Shown here: one piece after another, positions 43,257 through 53,420 of the stretch
How the letters are laid out: every line of letters begins with the position of its first letter
Position numbering within the stretch: position 1 is the stretch's first letter
Assembly: GCA_027920525.1 (NCBI GenBank)
Contig: CP115858.1
Location: forward strand, 3,286,001-3,350,000
DNA from: Chryseobacterium daecheongense
GTDB lineage: Bacteria > Bacteroidota > Bacteroidia > Flavobacteriales > Weeksellaceae
Direction of reading: 5' to 3'
Length of the DNA: 64,000 nucleotides
Program-made: the position numbers and the translations under genes
Notes under the pieces: generated by a model
The model's input: only the letters and a program-made list of their open reading frames with translations
Databases searched by the model: none
What the model was told of the DNA's origin: nothing

Positions 43257-44117
43257 CTATTTCACGGCTTTGAGGCTTAGATCTATGTTTTTAGCCGAGT
43301 GTGTAAGGGCTCCGGCAGAAATGTAAGTAACACCTGTAGAGGCAATATCTTTTAGCTCATCACGGGTAATTCCGCCGGAAGCTTCGGATTCACATTTGCC
43401 GTTAATCATTTCAACCGCCTGTCTCATTGTTTTCACATCCATATTATCGAGCATGATTCTGTCTACCTTTGCTTTAATAGCTTCTTCAACTTCTTCAAGA
43501 TTCCTTGTTTCAACCTCTATTTTCAGTTTTTTCTTGTTCTTTTTAATATAATCTTTTGCCATTTTTACCGCATTGGTAATACTGCCATTATAATCAATAT
43601 GATTATCTTTCAGCATGATCATGTCATAAAGCCCGTATCTGTGGTTGGTTCCGCCTCCTATAGCAACCGCCCATTTTTCACATATCCTGAAATTAGGAGT
43701 AGTTTTTCTTGTATCTAATAATTTGGTTTTTGTCCCCACTAATCTTGAATCCCATTCATGTGTAAGGGTTGCTATACCGCTCATCCTTTGCATGCAGTTC
43801 AGGATCAGCCTTTCTGTTGAAAGAATTGATTGAGCTGGTCCTGTAACTATGAAGGCAATATCGCCTACTTTGGCTGCCTCACCGTCTTTAATAAAGGTTT
43901 CAACTTTTAGGTTTTTATCGAAAGTTGTAAAGATAATTTCAGCTAATTCAACTCCTGCAAGGATACAATTTTGCTTAACCAGAAGTTGAGCGCTTTGTTT
44001 AAGATCTTTTGGAATTGTTGATAGGGTAGAATGATCACCATCCTGGATATCTTCTTCCAGAGCAGATTTTATAAATGTTTTAAGTGCTTTATCTGTTACG
44101 TAGTTTGGCTTTTTCAT
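43257..44117 (-). CDS. nadC: Nicotinate-nucleotide diphosphorylase, carboxylating
   Basis: A 286-residue quinolinate phosphoribosyltransferase that converts quinolinate and PRPP into nicotinate mononucleotide in NAD synthesis. It has LNCMQRMSGIATLT, LLDTRKTTPNFR, GGGTNHRYGLYDMIMLKDNH and the C-terminal ASGGIT and SAGALTHS motifs. It follows nadB by 15 bases on the same strand, so they form an operon. NadA is not in this window. Confidence 0.96.
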   Translation of the reverse strand: MKKPNYVTDKALKTFIKSALEEDIQDGDHSTLSTIPKDLKQSAQLLVKQNCILAGVELAEIIFTTFDKNLKVETFIKDGEAAKVGDIAFIVTGPAQSILSTERLILNCMQRMSGIATLTHEWDSRLVGTKTKLLDTRKTTPNFRICEKWAVAIGGGTNHRYGLYDMIMLKDNHIDYNGSITNAVKMAKDYIKKNKKKLKIEVETRNLEEVEEAIKAKVDRIMLDNMDVKTMRQAVEMINGKCESEASGGITRDELKDIASTGVTYISAGALTHSAKNIDLSLKAVK

Positions 44118-44132
44118 GTTCTTTATACTTGG

Positions 44133-45704
44133 TTAAGCTAAATCTTTATTATAAAATGCCCCCTTATTTTCAGTCATTTCCATAGATTGGGTAATGATGA
44201 GATGAGCAACGGTTGTTAAGTTTCTTAGTTCGGATAATTGAGGGGAAAGAATAGAGTAGCGATAGATTTCATCTACAGCCGCGGCAATTTCATGATGCTT
44301 TTGAAGAGCCATTTTTAAACGTCTGTTGCTTCGTACGATACCTACCAGGTCACTCATCATTTCCTGAAGTTGTTTTCTGAGGTAGCTTACGATAACCATT
44401 TCATCAATAATTTTCATTCCTTCCTCGTTCCACTCCGGAACAGCTTTTAGATCATCAAAATTAAAGTTGTTATCCTTTAACAGCTCTACGGTCTTCATCG
44501 CTGCATTATGCCCAAACACAAGTCCTTCTAGTAAAGAGTTGGAAGCAAGTCTGTTAGCTCCGTGTAAGCCGGAGTTGGTGCATTCGCCCACGGCAAATAA
44601 ATTTTTGATAGAAGATTGCCCGTCTCTGTCCACTTCAATTCCTCCCATCAGATAATGGCAGGCGGGAACTACAGGAATTAATTGAGTGAAAGGATCAATG
44701 GCTTCTTCTTTGCATTTTTTATAAATATTAGGGAAATGGTCTAAAAATTTTTCCTGATTCATTTCCCGGCAATCCAGACCTACATATTCATCTCCGGAAA
44801 TTTTCATTTCGTTGTCTATAGCTCTTGCTACTATATCTCTGGAGGCAAGTTCCTCACGTTCATCATATTTATGCATGAACTTTTCTCCTCTTTTTGTTCT
44901 GAGTTTTGCACCATCACCACGTACTGCCTCTGAAATCAGAAATAACATTCCGTCAATTTTGCTATACAGGGCTGTAGGGTGGAACTGGTAATATTGCATG
45001 TTGGAAACATTTCCTTTTGCGCGGGCTACAAATGCAATTCCGTCACCTGTCGCAATAGTGGGATTGGTTGTGTTTTTATAAACATGGCCAGCACCTCCGG
45101 TTGCAACGAGTGTTATTTTTGAAGTTATTTTTTTTATGGTTTTGGATTTTTCATCCAAAATATATGCACCATAACAGTGGATGTCTCCTTCATTTAATTC
45201 TTTTCCGGGAACATGGTGCTGAGTGATAATGTCAATAACGTAATGGTGATCGAGAATTTCGATGTTTGGACTATTTTTGGCCGTCTGTAAAAGAGCTCTT
45301 TCTATCTCAAATCCCGTGATATCCTTATGATGAACAATTCTGTTTTCTGTATGTCCTCCTTCTCTTCCTAATGCAAATTCTCCATTTTTCATGTCGAATT
45401 GAGCACCCCATTCTACAATTTCATTAAACCTTGCGGGAGCTTCTTTCACCACCATTTCTACCACATCGCGTTTACTTTCTCCATCTCCGGCACGCATGGT
45501 GTCTTCAATGTGTTTTTCGAAATTGTCTTTCTTGAAATCCGTAACGACAGCTAAGCCGCCCTGAGCATATTTTGTATTGCTTTCATCTTCATCAGATTTT
45601 GTTACTATTATTATATTGGCATCAGGAAGTTGTTCAGAAACTTTAATTGCATAAGAAAGTCCCGAGATTCCGGAACCAATTATTAATACATCCGCTTTTA
45701 TCAT
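44133..45704 (-). CDS. nadB: L-aspartate oxidase
   Basis: A 523-residue flavoenzyme that oxidises aspartate to iminoaspartate, the first step of de novo NAD synthesis. It has the FAD-binding start VLIIGSGISGLSYAIK, the succinate-dehydrogenase-like active region TKYAQGGLAVV, HPTALYS and the CGTNSGLHGANRLASNSLLE-type segment (read here as GECTNSGLHGANRLASNS). The C-terminal helical domain is present. It leads the nadB-nadC operon. Confidence 0.96.
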   Translation of the reverse strand: MIKADVLIIGSGISGLSYAIKVSEQLPDANIIIVTKSDEDESNTKYAQGGLAVVTDFKKDNFEKHIEDTMRAGDGESKRDVVEMVVKEAPARFNEIVEWGAQFDMKNGEFALGREGGHTENRIVHHKDITGFEIERALLQTAKNSPNIEILDHHYVIDIITQHHVPGKELNEGDIHCYGAYILDEKSKTIKKITSKITLVATGGAGHVYKNTTNPTIATGDGIAFVARAKGNVSNMQYYQFHPTALYSKIDGMLFLISEAVRGDGAKLRTKRGEKFMHKYDEREELASRDIVARAIDNEMKISGDEYVGLDCREMNQEKFLDHFPNIYKKCKEEAIDPFTQLIPVVPACHYLMGGIEVDRDGQSSIKNLFAVGECTNSGLHGANRLASNSLLEGLVFGHNAAMKTVELLKDNNFNFDDLKAVPEWNEEGMKIIDEMVIVSYLRKQLQEMMSDLVGIVRSNRRLKMALQKHHEIAAAVDEIYRYSILSPQLSELRNLTTVAHLIITQSMEMTENKGAFYNKDLA

Positions 45705-45733
45705 ATGCTTGCTTTAAGACAATGGTCTAATCA

Positions 45734-46360
45734 TTAAATAAATTTAAACAATTTTTCGTTTGGTTTCCGTACTTTTTTCATGTGCTGAAAATGATCCTCT
45801 TCAGATCTGTAGCCCATTGCCAGTGTAACCGTTACTTTTTCTGTTTTCGGATCCAGATTTAGGATGTTTTCGATAAGATCTTCGCGAAACCCCTCCATGG
45901 GGCAAGTATCTACATTTTCAATAGCGGCAGCATACATTAGGTTTGCTAAGACGATATAGGATTGTTTTTCAGCCCAATTGAAAATTTCGTCATCCTTTTT
46001 TTGAACAATATGCTGGTTAATGCTCTTTTTGAAAGGATCAAGTGTTTCCAGTGGAATATTTCTCACTTCAGAAATGTGGTTAAAATAACCTCTTATATAA
46101 CTTTCATCAATTGTTTTTTTAGAAACAATTACAATAAGGTGAGAACATGTAGAAATTTGAGATGGATTATAGAAAGCCGGAATAAGCTTTTGTTTCATTT
46201 CTTCGCTTTCAACAACTAAGATCTTGTACGGCTGAAGTCCCAAAGAGCTGGCAGACAATTTCCCCGACTCAAGAATGTTATGAAGGGTTTCCTGAGGAAT
46301 AATCTCTTTGTTGAATTTTTTTACAGAATATCTTCTGCTTAAAGCTTCCAAATAATTCAT
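45734..46360 (-). CDS. Nitroreductase family NAD(P)H-dependent oxidoreductase
   Basis: A 208-residue flavin-dependent oxidoreductase of the nitroreductase (NfsB-like) family. It has the start LEALSRRYSVKKF, the FMN-contact SASSLGLQPYKILVVE, and the end region CPMEGFREDLIENIL and LAMGYRSEEDHF. Such enzymes act as dimers and reduce nitroaromatics, quinones or similar compounds. The natural substrate is unknown. It lies upstream of nadB on the same strand (gap of about 30 bases) and could share its transcript. Confidence 0.92.
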   Translation of the reverse strand: MNYLEALSRRYSVKKFNKEIIPQETLHNILESGKLSASSLGLQPYKILVVESEEMKQKLIPAFYNPSQISTCSHLIVIVSKKTIDESYIRGYFNHISEVRNIPLETLDPFKKSINQHIVQKKDDEIFNWAEKQSYIVLANLMYAAAIENVDTCPMEGFREDLIENILNLDPKTEKVTVTLAMGYRSEEDHFQHMKKVRKPNEKLFKFI

Positions 46361-46364
46361 AAGA

Positions 46365-46372
46365 CAAATTTA
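46365..46372 (-). promoter_or_regulatory. -7 box of nitroreductase gene (TAAATTTG)
   Basis: A perfect TAnnTTTG box ends 4 bases before the ATG at 46360. The mRNA would be leaderless or nearly so. Confidence 0.5.
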
Positions 46373-46429
46373 AGAATTGAATATGAATAAAATGGAGTTA
46401 TCAGGAAATATCTGTTTATAAATAATATG

Positions 46430-46467
46430 AAAAAGGATTGCTCAAAAAATGAAACAATCCTTTTTTT
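46430..46467 (-). terminator. Terminator of T9SS protein 1 gene
   Basis: An 11-bp stem (AAAAAGGATTG / CAATCCTTTTT) with a 14-base loop, A/T-flanked on both sides. Confidence 0.82.
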
Positions 46468-46482
46468 ATGTGAATACGGATA

Positions 46483-48477
46483 TTATTCTCTATTCTTTAC
46501 CAATATCCATCCGGAATATTTGATAGCGGTATTTTTTTTGTCGTTTTCATTCCACGTTACGGAAAACCAGTAGCTGCCAGTAGAAACTTTTCTGCCAGCT
46601 ATCGTTCCATCCCATTTGTATTTATTGGATTTATCACCCTGATGGAGTTTCGCCCCATACCGGTCGAAAATACTGAAAACTAAATTTTGTTTACCGGACA
46701 GTGCGGAGTAATCGATAACATCATTCACTCCGTCGCCGTTTGGAGTGATCACATTGACCAGATTTGGAACGGTAACGGTAATATCTATTGGCTCACAGTC
46801 ATAGGCGTCTTTTACAAATATATTGGCTTCACCTCGTGGTAAATTAGAAAAGACATTGGAATTTTGCCAGTTGATATTGTCCAACGAGTATTGATAAGGA
46901 GGTGTTCCTCCTATTACATTTACGGTTATGGTATTGCTGGAAATATCAACATTGTTTATGACCGGTTGTTCAGAAGGGTATACGGTTACATTCTGAGTAG
47001 CAGTACACTCGCCGGTTTTTAATTTTACCCAGTAAACACCTACTCCCACATCAGTAATGCTCTGGGTTGTTGCTCCGGTACTCCAAAGATAGGATGCGAA
47101 ACCCGGACCAGCGTCCAGAGTAGTTTTGTCTTCAATACAGATTATTTTGTCTTTTAAAATCGTCGAAAGAACAGGAGCGATCACCACCAGGGTGACTTTT
47201 GCTATCGCATAGCATCCGTTTGAGTTCGTAACTCTGATGTATACAACACCATTAGGGGCAATATAATTTGCCGGTGTGGTAATTTCATTGGTTCCGTTCA
47301 TTGCATCCGTTAGCGATGGGTAATATTTTTTGGTTACCCCTAATTGTGTAGTTACCGAAGCGGCCGTCAGGTTGAAAGATGCTGTTGCAGGACTCGATTC
47401 AATAAAACAGGACCTTAGGGTAGCATCATTTACAGTGACAATGGGGGCTACTTTTAAGGCTATTGTTGCATCATTGTTATCGCATAATACCGACGATGGG
47501 TCTTTTATAACTACAGAAATATTGGTATCTGTGGTATACTGGAAATTTGTAGGATTTGGAATCGGGGTTCCGCTTCCTGTAATATAGTAAGTAAATGTAT
47601 AATTGCTAGGAGTTGCTGTAAGTTGAGGATTAAATGTTGTTAAGTCTATATTTGCCATTCCGGCAAGGTCAGGACATATGAATTTTGTTATAGCTGTTTG
47701 TAGCAGAGGAATTTTGTCTACATAGACTTTTACGTTTTTTATAGAGTGTCTCGATCTTGCCCCTCCTGTAGAAGCTGAAAACCCAAAATAACCTACTGTC
47801 ATGGCAGCAGCAGCTCCTGAAGGTGCGAAAGATTGATTAACGATTAAGTTTCCATCAATGGTTATTTTTACGATCCAGTTGGCCGGAGCTGCAGGATCTA
47901 CTTCTCCGCTTACCTCTACATGTTTGTAGGTTGTACCTTGGAAGGGTTGTGTGGCATTCAGATCAGGGGAGTGAAAAGAGCTTCCGGGAACATTAAAAAA
48001 CTCAACATTGTTGGTATCTGTAGTATTTGCAACCTGGCCATATGCAACATGTACTTTACTCATTCCGGAGGTTCCGGTTGCATTGTTATATGTGTCAAAT
48101 CCGGTAATAAAACCGATCGCATTTTGGGATACTCCCAGTCCGGAGCCCAGAATACTTGCAACAGGAGGGTTGGCGAGATACCAAAATGCAATTCCGTCAC
48201 CTGTATAAGTCTGATTGGAATCCATTCTGAAATCAAACTCTACTCTCCATTTGTCACAATATTTCAGATTGATGGGTTCGTTTAATCTTATGGAACCTGA
48301 TCTGTCATTGATATCCGGAGTTAACTGCACAAAATCGGTATTTACAACCGTTGGTGCAACCATTGTCCATCCTGTAGTATTCACAGGGTTTCCTGTTAAT
48401 TGATAGGTTTGTGAGAAAATCATTACCGGGAAACAGAGCAGAAAAAGGAGAGTATAAAAGGGTATAGTTTTTTTCAT
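46483..48477 (-). CDS. T9SS type B protein 1, L-type lectin domain
   Basis: A 664-residue surface or secreted protein. Signal peptide 1-22; L-type (legume-like) lectin domain about 24-255 (YCDKWRVEFDFRMDSN, GDGIAFWYLANPP); one about 84-residue repeat module (about 350-432, starting DATLRSCFIES); an Ig-like module (LDAGPGFASYLWSTGATTQS); a SprB-like repeat (GGTPPYQYSLDNINWQ); and a T9SS type B C-terminal domain (about 572-664, start VITPNGDGVNDVIDYS). It has one repeat module fewer than protein 2, which explains the 89-residue difference. It probably binds glycans and is exported by the type IX system. C-terminal half is of type A. Confidence 0.93.
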   Translation of the reverse strand: MKKTIPFYTLLFLLCFPVMIFSQTYQLTGNPVNTTGWTMVAPTVVNTDFVQLTPDINDRSGSIRLNEPINLKYCDKWRVEFDFRMDSNQTYTGDGIAFWYLANPPVASILGSGLGVSQNAIGFITGFDTYNNATGTSGMSKVHVAYGQVANTTDTNNVEFFNVPGSSFHSPDLNATQPFQGTTYKHVEVSGEVDPAAPANWIVKITIDGNLIVNQSFAPSGAAAAMTVGYFGFSASTGGARSRHSIKNVKVYVDKIPLLQTAITKFICPDLAGMANIDLTTFNPQLTATPSNYTFTYYITGSGTPIPNPTNFQYTTDTNISVVIKDPSSVLCDNNDATIALKVAPIVTVNDATLRSCFIESSPATASFNLTAASVTTQLGVTKKYYPSLTDAMNGTNEITTPANYIAPNGVVYIRVTNSNGCYAIAKVTLVVIAPVLSTILKDKIICIEDKTTLDAGPGFASYLWSTGATTQSITDVGVGVYWVKLKTGECTATQNVTVYPSEQPVINNVDISSNTITVNVIGGTPPYQYSLDNINWQNSNVFSNLPRGEANIFVKDAYDCEPIDITVTVPNLVNVITPNGDGVNDVIDYSALSGKQNLVFSIFDRYGAKLHQGDKSNKYKWDGTIAGRKVSTGSYWFSVTWNENDKKNTAIKYSGWILVKNRE

Positions 48478-48532
48478 TGTTATAAAGGGTATTAGTTTTT
48501 TATGGTTTTATAAATCTTCTATTTTTTGGTAA

Positions 48533-48565
48533 AAAGAATCACTCCGGAAATAGAAGTGATTCTTT
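48533..48565 (-). terminator. Terminator of T9SS protein 2 gene
   Basis: An 11-bp stem (AAAGAATCACT / AGTGATTCTTT) with an 11-base loop, A/T-flanked. Confidence 0.83.
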
Positions 48566-48591
48566 ATTTTTTATATGGTTGGTTATTTTTA

Positions 48592-50853
48592 TTAATCTCT
48601 GTTTTTTACCAGAATCCAGCCGGAATATTTAATCGCTGTATTCTTTTTATCGTTTTCATTCCATGAAACTGAATACCAGTAGCTGCCCGTAGAGACTTTT
48701 CTGCCTGCTATTGTTCCGTCCCATTTATATTTATTGGATTTGTCACCCTGGTGAATCTTAGCTCCATACCGGTCATAAATATTAAAGACAAGGTTTTGTT
48801 TGTGAGCTAATGCAGAATAATCTATAACATCATTTACTCCATCTCCGTTTGGCGTAATCACATTGATTATGTTCGGAACAGTTACGCTAATATCTATAGG
48901 CTCACAGTCGTAAGCGTCTTTTACATATATGTGGCTTTCTCCCCTCGGAAGATTAGTGAATACATTAGAATCCTGCCAGTTGATATTGTCTAATGAGTAT
49001 TGGTATGCTGGTGTTCCGCCAATAACATTGACCGTCATTGTGGTGCCAGATATGTCTACATTAGTAATAACAGGTTGTTCGGAAGGGTGGACAGTCACAC
49101 TCTGAGTAGTGGTGCATTCACCGGTTTTGAGCTGTACCCAATAGACACCAACACCTACATTGGTGATAGCCTGGGTAGTCGCTCCCGTGCTCCACAGGTA
49201 AGAAGCGAAGCCTGGGCCGGCATCAAGAGTTGTTTTGTCCTCAATACATATTGTTTTATCTTTTAAAACTGCAGACAGTACAGGTGCTAGTACAACTAAT
49301 GTAACCTTAGCAACGGAATAACATCCGTTTGCATTATTGGTAACTCTAATATAAGCGACACCGTTAGGGGCGATATAAGCTGCAGGTGTGGTAATTTCAT
49401 TTGTTCCGTTTAAGGCATCGGTTAATGATGGGTAGTACTTTTTGCTGACGCCAGCTTGTGTCGTTACTGAAGCAGCTGTAAGATTAAATGAAGCTGTTGC
49501 CGGACTTGTTTCTATAAAACAGGATCTTAATATAGCATCATTGACAACCACAACAGGGTTGATGGTGAGTGTAATTTTTGCCACATCTAAACAGCCTTGT
49601 GGAGTTGTAACTCTTACATATACTGAACCGGCAGGTGATGCATAGGCTGTAGGGTTTACTATTTCGTTAGTTCCCGCATTTAGGTCTGTCAAAGACGGGT
49701 AATATTGTTTAGTAACGCCTGGAACAGTAGTAACGGCAGCTGTTGTCAGGTCAAATATTGCGGTTCCTGCATTATTATTGTTGCAGCCTGTTAATGTTAC
49801 GTCATCCGCAGCAAAAGGAGTAGGATTTAGCTGAATAACCCCATCGCCATTATCACATAAAGTGGAAGAAGGGTCTCTTACTACTACCGTAATTGTTGTG
49901 GGTCCGGAATATTGGAAATTTGTAGGATTGGCAATTGGAGTAGAGTTTCCTAAAACATAATAAGTGAAAATATAATTAGCCGGAATATTTACAAATTGCG
50001 AATTATATGAGGTTAAATCCACTGTCCCGTTTCCTGTCGCAGGATTAACACAAACAAACGGTGTAACGGTGCTTTGTAAAATGGGAACCTTATCCACAAA
50101 TATTTTAGCATTTTTTATTGAATGTCTTGCACTGGCTCCCCCTGTGGCTGCTGAAAATCCAAAATATCCTTGAGTCATACCAATTGCTCCTCCTGAGGGG
50201 GCAAATGACTGATCCACAATTAAGACTCCGTCAATTCTTACCTTTATAATCCAGCTGGTGGGATTGGCAAGGTCTGTTTCGCCATTTACCTCTACATGTT
50301 TATAGGTTGAGCCAACAAATGGCTGTGTAGGATTAAGATCCGGTGAATGAAATGTGCTTCCCGGAGTGTTGTTATATTCAATGTTATTGTTAAGGGAGTT
50401 GTTGGTTCCATATAAAATATGAACTTTACTCATTTGTCCTTCTGTAGTATTGTTGAAAATATCAAATCCTACCATTAAGCCCGACGCATTAGCCGGAATT
50501 CCAAGGCCTCCTCCTGAAACGAATCCTGTAGGAGGATTAGCTAAATACCAGAAGGTAAATCCATCTCCTCTTCCAAACTGTGCGGTTCCGTTTCCATCAA
50601 TTCTGAAGTCAAATTCTACTTTCCATTTATCACAATATCTTAAATTAATAGGACTGGCTAATTTTATAGCTCCATATAAGTTTCCCTGATCAGCAGTAAG
50701 TTGTATGAAATCAGTATTTACGTTTGCACTTGAAACAAGATCCCATCCCGTAGTATTGACGGGATTTCCTGAAAGTTGATAAGTCTGGGATAGAAGATTT
50801 CCGGGTAGATTGGTTAAAAGAACAAAAAGGCAGAAGAGTAAAAGTTTTTTCAT
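48592..50853 (-). CDS. T9SS type B protein 2, L-type lectin domain
   Basis: A 753-residue paralogue of protein 1. Signal peptide to about residue 23; L-type lectin domain about 25-257; two about 84-residue repeat modules (the first starting DVTLTGCNNNNAGTAIF, the second DAILRSCFIETSP); an Ig-like module; a SprB-like repeat; and the type B domain at about 661-753. From the second repeat onward it is nearly the same as protein 1 (type A), in both protein and DNA. The first repeat is the one missing from protein 1. It is expected to be a glycan-binding surface protein. Confidence 0.93.
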   Translation of the reverse strand: MKKLLLFCLFVLLTNLPGNLLSQTYQLSGNPVNTTGWDLVSSANVNTDFIQLTADQGNLYGAIKLASPINLRYCDKWKVEFDFRIDGNGTAQFGRGDGFTFWYLANPPTGFVSGGGLGIPANASGLMVGFDIFNNTTEGQMSKVHILYGTNNSLNNNIEYNNTPGSTFHSPDLNPTQPFVGSTYKHVEVNGETDLANPTSWIIKVRIDGVLIVDQSFAPSGGAIGMTQGYFGFSAATGGASARHSIKNAKIFVDKVPILQSTVTPFVCVNPATGNGTVDLTSYNSQFVNIPANYIFTYYVLGNSTPIANPTNFQYSGPTTITVVVRDPSSTLCDNGDGVIQLNPTPFAADDVTLTGCNNNNAGTAIFDLTTAAVTTVPGVTKQYYPSLTDLNAGTNEIVNPTAYASPAGSVYVRVTTPQGCLDVAKITLTINPVVVVNDAILRSCFIETSPATASFNLTAASVTTQAGVSKKYYPSLTDALNGTNEITTPAAYIAPNGVAYIRVTNNANGCYSVAKVTLVVLAPVLSAVLKDKTICIEDKTTLDAGPGFASYLWSTGATTQAITNVGVGVYWVQLKTGECTTTQSVTVHPSEQPVITNVDISGTTMTVNVIGGTPAYQYSLDNINWQDSNVFTNLPRGESHIYVKDAYDCEPIDISVTVPNIINVITPNGDGVNDVIDYSALAHKQNLVFNIYDRYGAKIHQGDKSNKYKWDGTIAGRKVSTGSYWYSVSWNENDKKNTAIKYSGWILVKNRD

Positions 50854-50934
50854 TTGGAGTGGGTGAAATAAGGAGTTGTTATTTATTCATTTATTTAATT
50901 TCGGATGCTTTCTTTAAAATAGTGATTTGTATTG

Positions 50935-50970
50935 AAAAGACCACTGCCAATGCTGGAGTGGTCTTTTTTT
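50935..50970 (-). terminator. Terminator of T9SS protein 3 gene
   Basis: An 11-bp stem (AAAAGACCACT / AGTGGTCTTTT) with further CCA/TGG pairing inside, A/T-flanked. Confidence 0.88.
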
Positions 50971-50971
50971 G

Positions 50972-53233
50972 TTAGTCCCTATTTTTAACCAATACCCAGC
51001 CGTTATAGTTTGTTTGAGTATTGTTTTTGTCATTTTCGTTCCAGGAGATGGTGTACCAATATGTTGCAGTAGGTACTTTTTTACCACTTGCGGTACCATC
51101 CCACTTGTAGTTTCTTAATTTGTCAGCTTCGTAAAGCTTATTTCCATATCTGTCGTAAACGATGAATATCAGATTCTTTTTATAGGCTAAAGCAGAATAG
51201 TCAATATAATCGTTTACATTATCCCCATTTGGAGTAATTGCATTAATCAGGTTCGGTACAGTGATTTGTACATCAATAGGATCACAGTTATATGAATCTT
51301 TAACAAATATTTTATGCTCTCCTCTGGATAAACCGGAGAATACATTAGAGCTTTGCCATGTTGTACCGTTTAATGAGAACTGATATGGGGGTGTACCTCC
51401 ATTTACATTAATTGTAATCGTGTTATTAGTAATATCAATGCTTGAAATCACCGGTTGAGGTGCAGCTTGTACTTTTACAATCTGACTGGTGAAGCAACTT
51501 CCTGTTTTAAGCAGAACCGAATAGATTCCCACCGGAACATTTTGTATGGATTGAGTGGTTGCACCGGTGCTCCATAGGTAGCCGTCAAAACCTGGACCTG
51601 CATCTAATGTTGCAGTTTCGTCTATACATATTGTCTGGTCTTTAAGAACAGTTGATGGAACAGGAGGTAAAACAACAAGGGTAATTTTCACAATGGTGTA
51701 ACAATTATTTCCATCAATTACTTTTACATAGACTACGGCATTTGTAGACACATATGCTTGCGGATTTACAATTTCATTCGTTCCGCCCATTGCGTCTGCT
51801 AAAGTTGTGTAGTATTTTTTTATTGCTCCGGCCAGTGGTGTTACATTGGCAGTGGTCAGGTTAAATAAAGCGGATGTTGTATTGGTGTCAATGAAACAGG
51901 AGCGAATAGTATCATCATTAGCGACTACTTCAGGAAGAAATGCCAGCGTTATCTGAGCTGTTCCTGTACAACCTTGTGGTGTTGTCACTTTTACATATAC
52001 GACTCCCGGAGCAGATATGTAGTTTGAAAAGTTAGTGATTTCATTGGTTCCTGCGTTGAGGTCAGCCAGTGTTTTGTAATATTTCTTAACGGCTCCCGGT
52101 ACTCCCGTTACAGCTGCAGTACTTAGGTTAAATGTTGCTGTCCCGGCTTTATTGTTGTTACAAGCGGAAATAGTTACATTATTTGCTGTAAAAGGCGCCA
52201 GAACCAACTGAATCTTTCCGTCGGGATTATCACAAAGGACACCTGCATTGTCTTTAATAACAACAGAGATTGTTGTATTGGTATTGAATTGATAGTTGGT
52301 GGGGTTGGCAATAGGTGTTGAACTCCCTAGTACATAGTATGTAAATGTGTAATTGGCCGGGGTATTCACAAACTGTGAATTAAAGGTTGTAAGATTGACC
52401 GTGCCATTTCCTGTTGAAGGATTCGGGCATAAGGATTGGGTAACTGAGTTCTGTAAAATAGATACTTTGTCTGTATAGATTTTTACATTTTTTATGGAGC
52501 TCCTCACTGAAGCCGCTCCCGTAGAGGCTGAGAATCCAAAGTATCCCACTCCCATTGAAGCTGCAGCACCTGCAGGTGCAAATGATTGATTAATGACTGA
52601 TGTTCCGTCAATTTTCAGGTTGATAATCCAATTGGCCGGAGTAGCAGGATCCACCTGTCCGGTTACTTCCACATGTTTGTAAGTAGCTCCCACCAAAGGA
52701 ATGGTAGACGTAAGATCAGGTGAGTGAAAGGAGCTTCCGACAGTATTGAAATACTCGATATTATTTGTGTCAGTAGTATTTTGAACCACACCATAGGCAA
52801 GATGAACTTTATTCATCTGTCCCCCTGTAGTATTATTGTAGAGGTCAAAGCCGATCATAAGGCCGATTGCATTTTGCGGAATTCCCAGACCTGAGCCTAA
52901 CTGGCTGGTTACTGGAGGATTCTGTAGATACCAAAATGCAAAACCGTCTCCTCTTCCCGACGACGTTCCGTTACCGTCAAGTCTGAAATCAAACTCGATT
53001 CTCCATTTATCACAGTACTTCAGGTTGATAGGATCATTAAGTTTGATTGCTCCTGATTTGTTGGTGAGATCATCAGTCAGCATGACAAAATCTGTGTTAA
53101 CTACGGCAGAAGGAACAACTGTCCACCCTGTCGTATTCACAGGATTTCCGGTGAGCTGATAGGTTTGGGAAAAAAGATTTCCGGATAAACAGGATAAAAA
53201 TATAGTGAAATAAAATAGTAGATTTTTATTCAT
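50972..53233 (-). CDS. T9SS type B protein 3, L-type lectin domain
   Basis: A 753-residue paralogue with the same order: signal peptide 1-22, lectin domain about 24-257, two repeat modules (NVTISACNNNKAGTATF and DDTIRSCFIDTNT), Ig-like, SprB-like and type B domains. Its N-terminal lectin half is closest to proteins 1 and 2, but the C-terminal part (YGNKLYEADKLRNYKWDGT, then DKNNTQTNYNGWVLV) matches protein 4 across the dnaB-rnhA pair, here called type B half. This makes it a mosaic. The 187 bases upstream (53234-53420) hold no feature I can name. Confidence 0.93.
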   Translation of the reverse strand: MNKNLLFYFTIFLSCLSGNLFSQTYQLTGNPVNTTGWTVVPSAVVNTDFVMLTDDLTNKSGAIKLNDPINLKYCDKWRIEFDFRLDGNGTSSGRGDGFAFWYLQNPPVTSQLGSGLGIPQNAIGLMIGFDLYNNTTGGQMNKVHLAYGVVQNTTDTNNIEYFNTVGSSFHSPDLTSTIPLVGATYKHVEVTGQVDPATPANWIINLKIDGTSVINQSFAPAGAAASMGVGYFGFSASTGAASVRSSIKNVKIYTDKVSILQNSVTQSLCPNPSTGNGTVNLTTFNSQFVNTPANYTFTYYVLGSSTPIANPTNYQFNTNTTISVVIKDNAGVLCDNPDGKIQLVLAPFTANNVTISACNNNKAGTATFNLSTAAVTGVPGAVKKYYKTLADLNAGTNEITNFSNYISAPGVVYVKVTTPQGCTGTAQITLAFLPEVVANDDTIRSCFIDTNTTSALFNLTTANVTPLAGAIKKYYTTLADAMGGTNEIVNPQAYVSTNAVVYVKVIDGNNCYTIVKITLVVLPPVPSTVLKDQTICIDETATLDAGPGFDGYLWSTGATTQSIQNVPVGIYSVLLKTGSCFTSQIVKVQAAPQPVISSIDITNNTITINVNGGTPPYQFSLNGTTWQSSNVFSGLSRGEHKIFVKDSYNCDPIDVQITVPNLINAITPNGDNVNDYIDYSALAYKKNLIFIVYDRYGNKLYEADKLRNYKWDGTASGKKVPTATYWYTISWNENDKNNTQTNYNGWVLVKNRD

Positions 53234-53420
53234 TAATTAGGATGTTTAAAAATTGGACATGTAAATATATTAAATCCTAAGTAATAAATATGTGTTCAGT
53301 GTTAATTTTGCAGAAAATATTAATGATTTTTTAATAAAAGTTAATTTGGATAGTAAAATAACTAAATTATTTAACAGAATAATTGAATTTGATAATGGGG
53401 TGCTTTTTGATTCTTATTCG

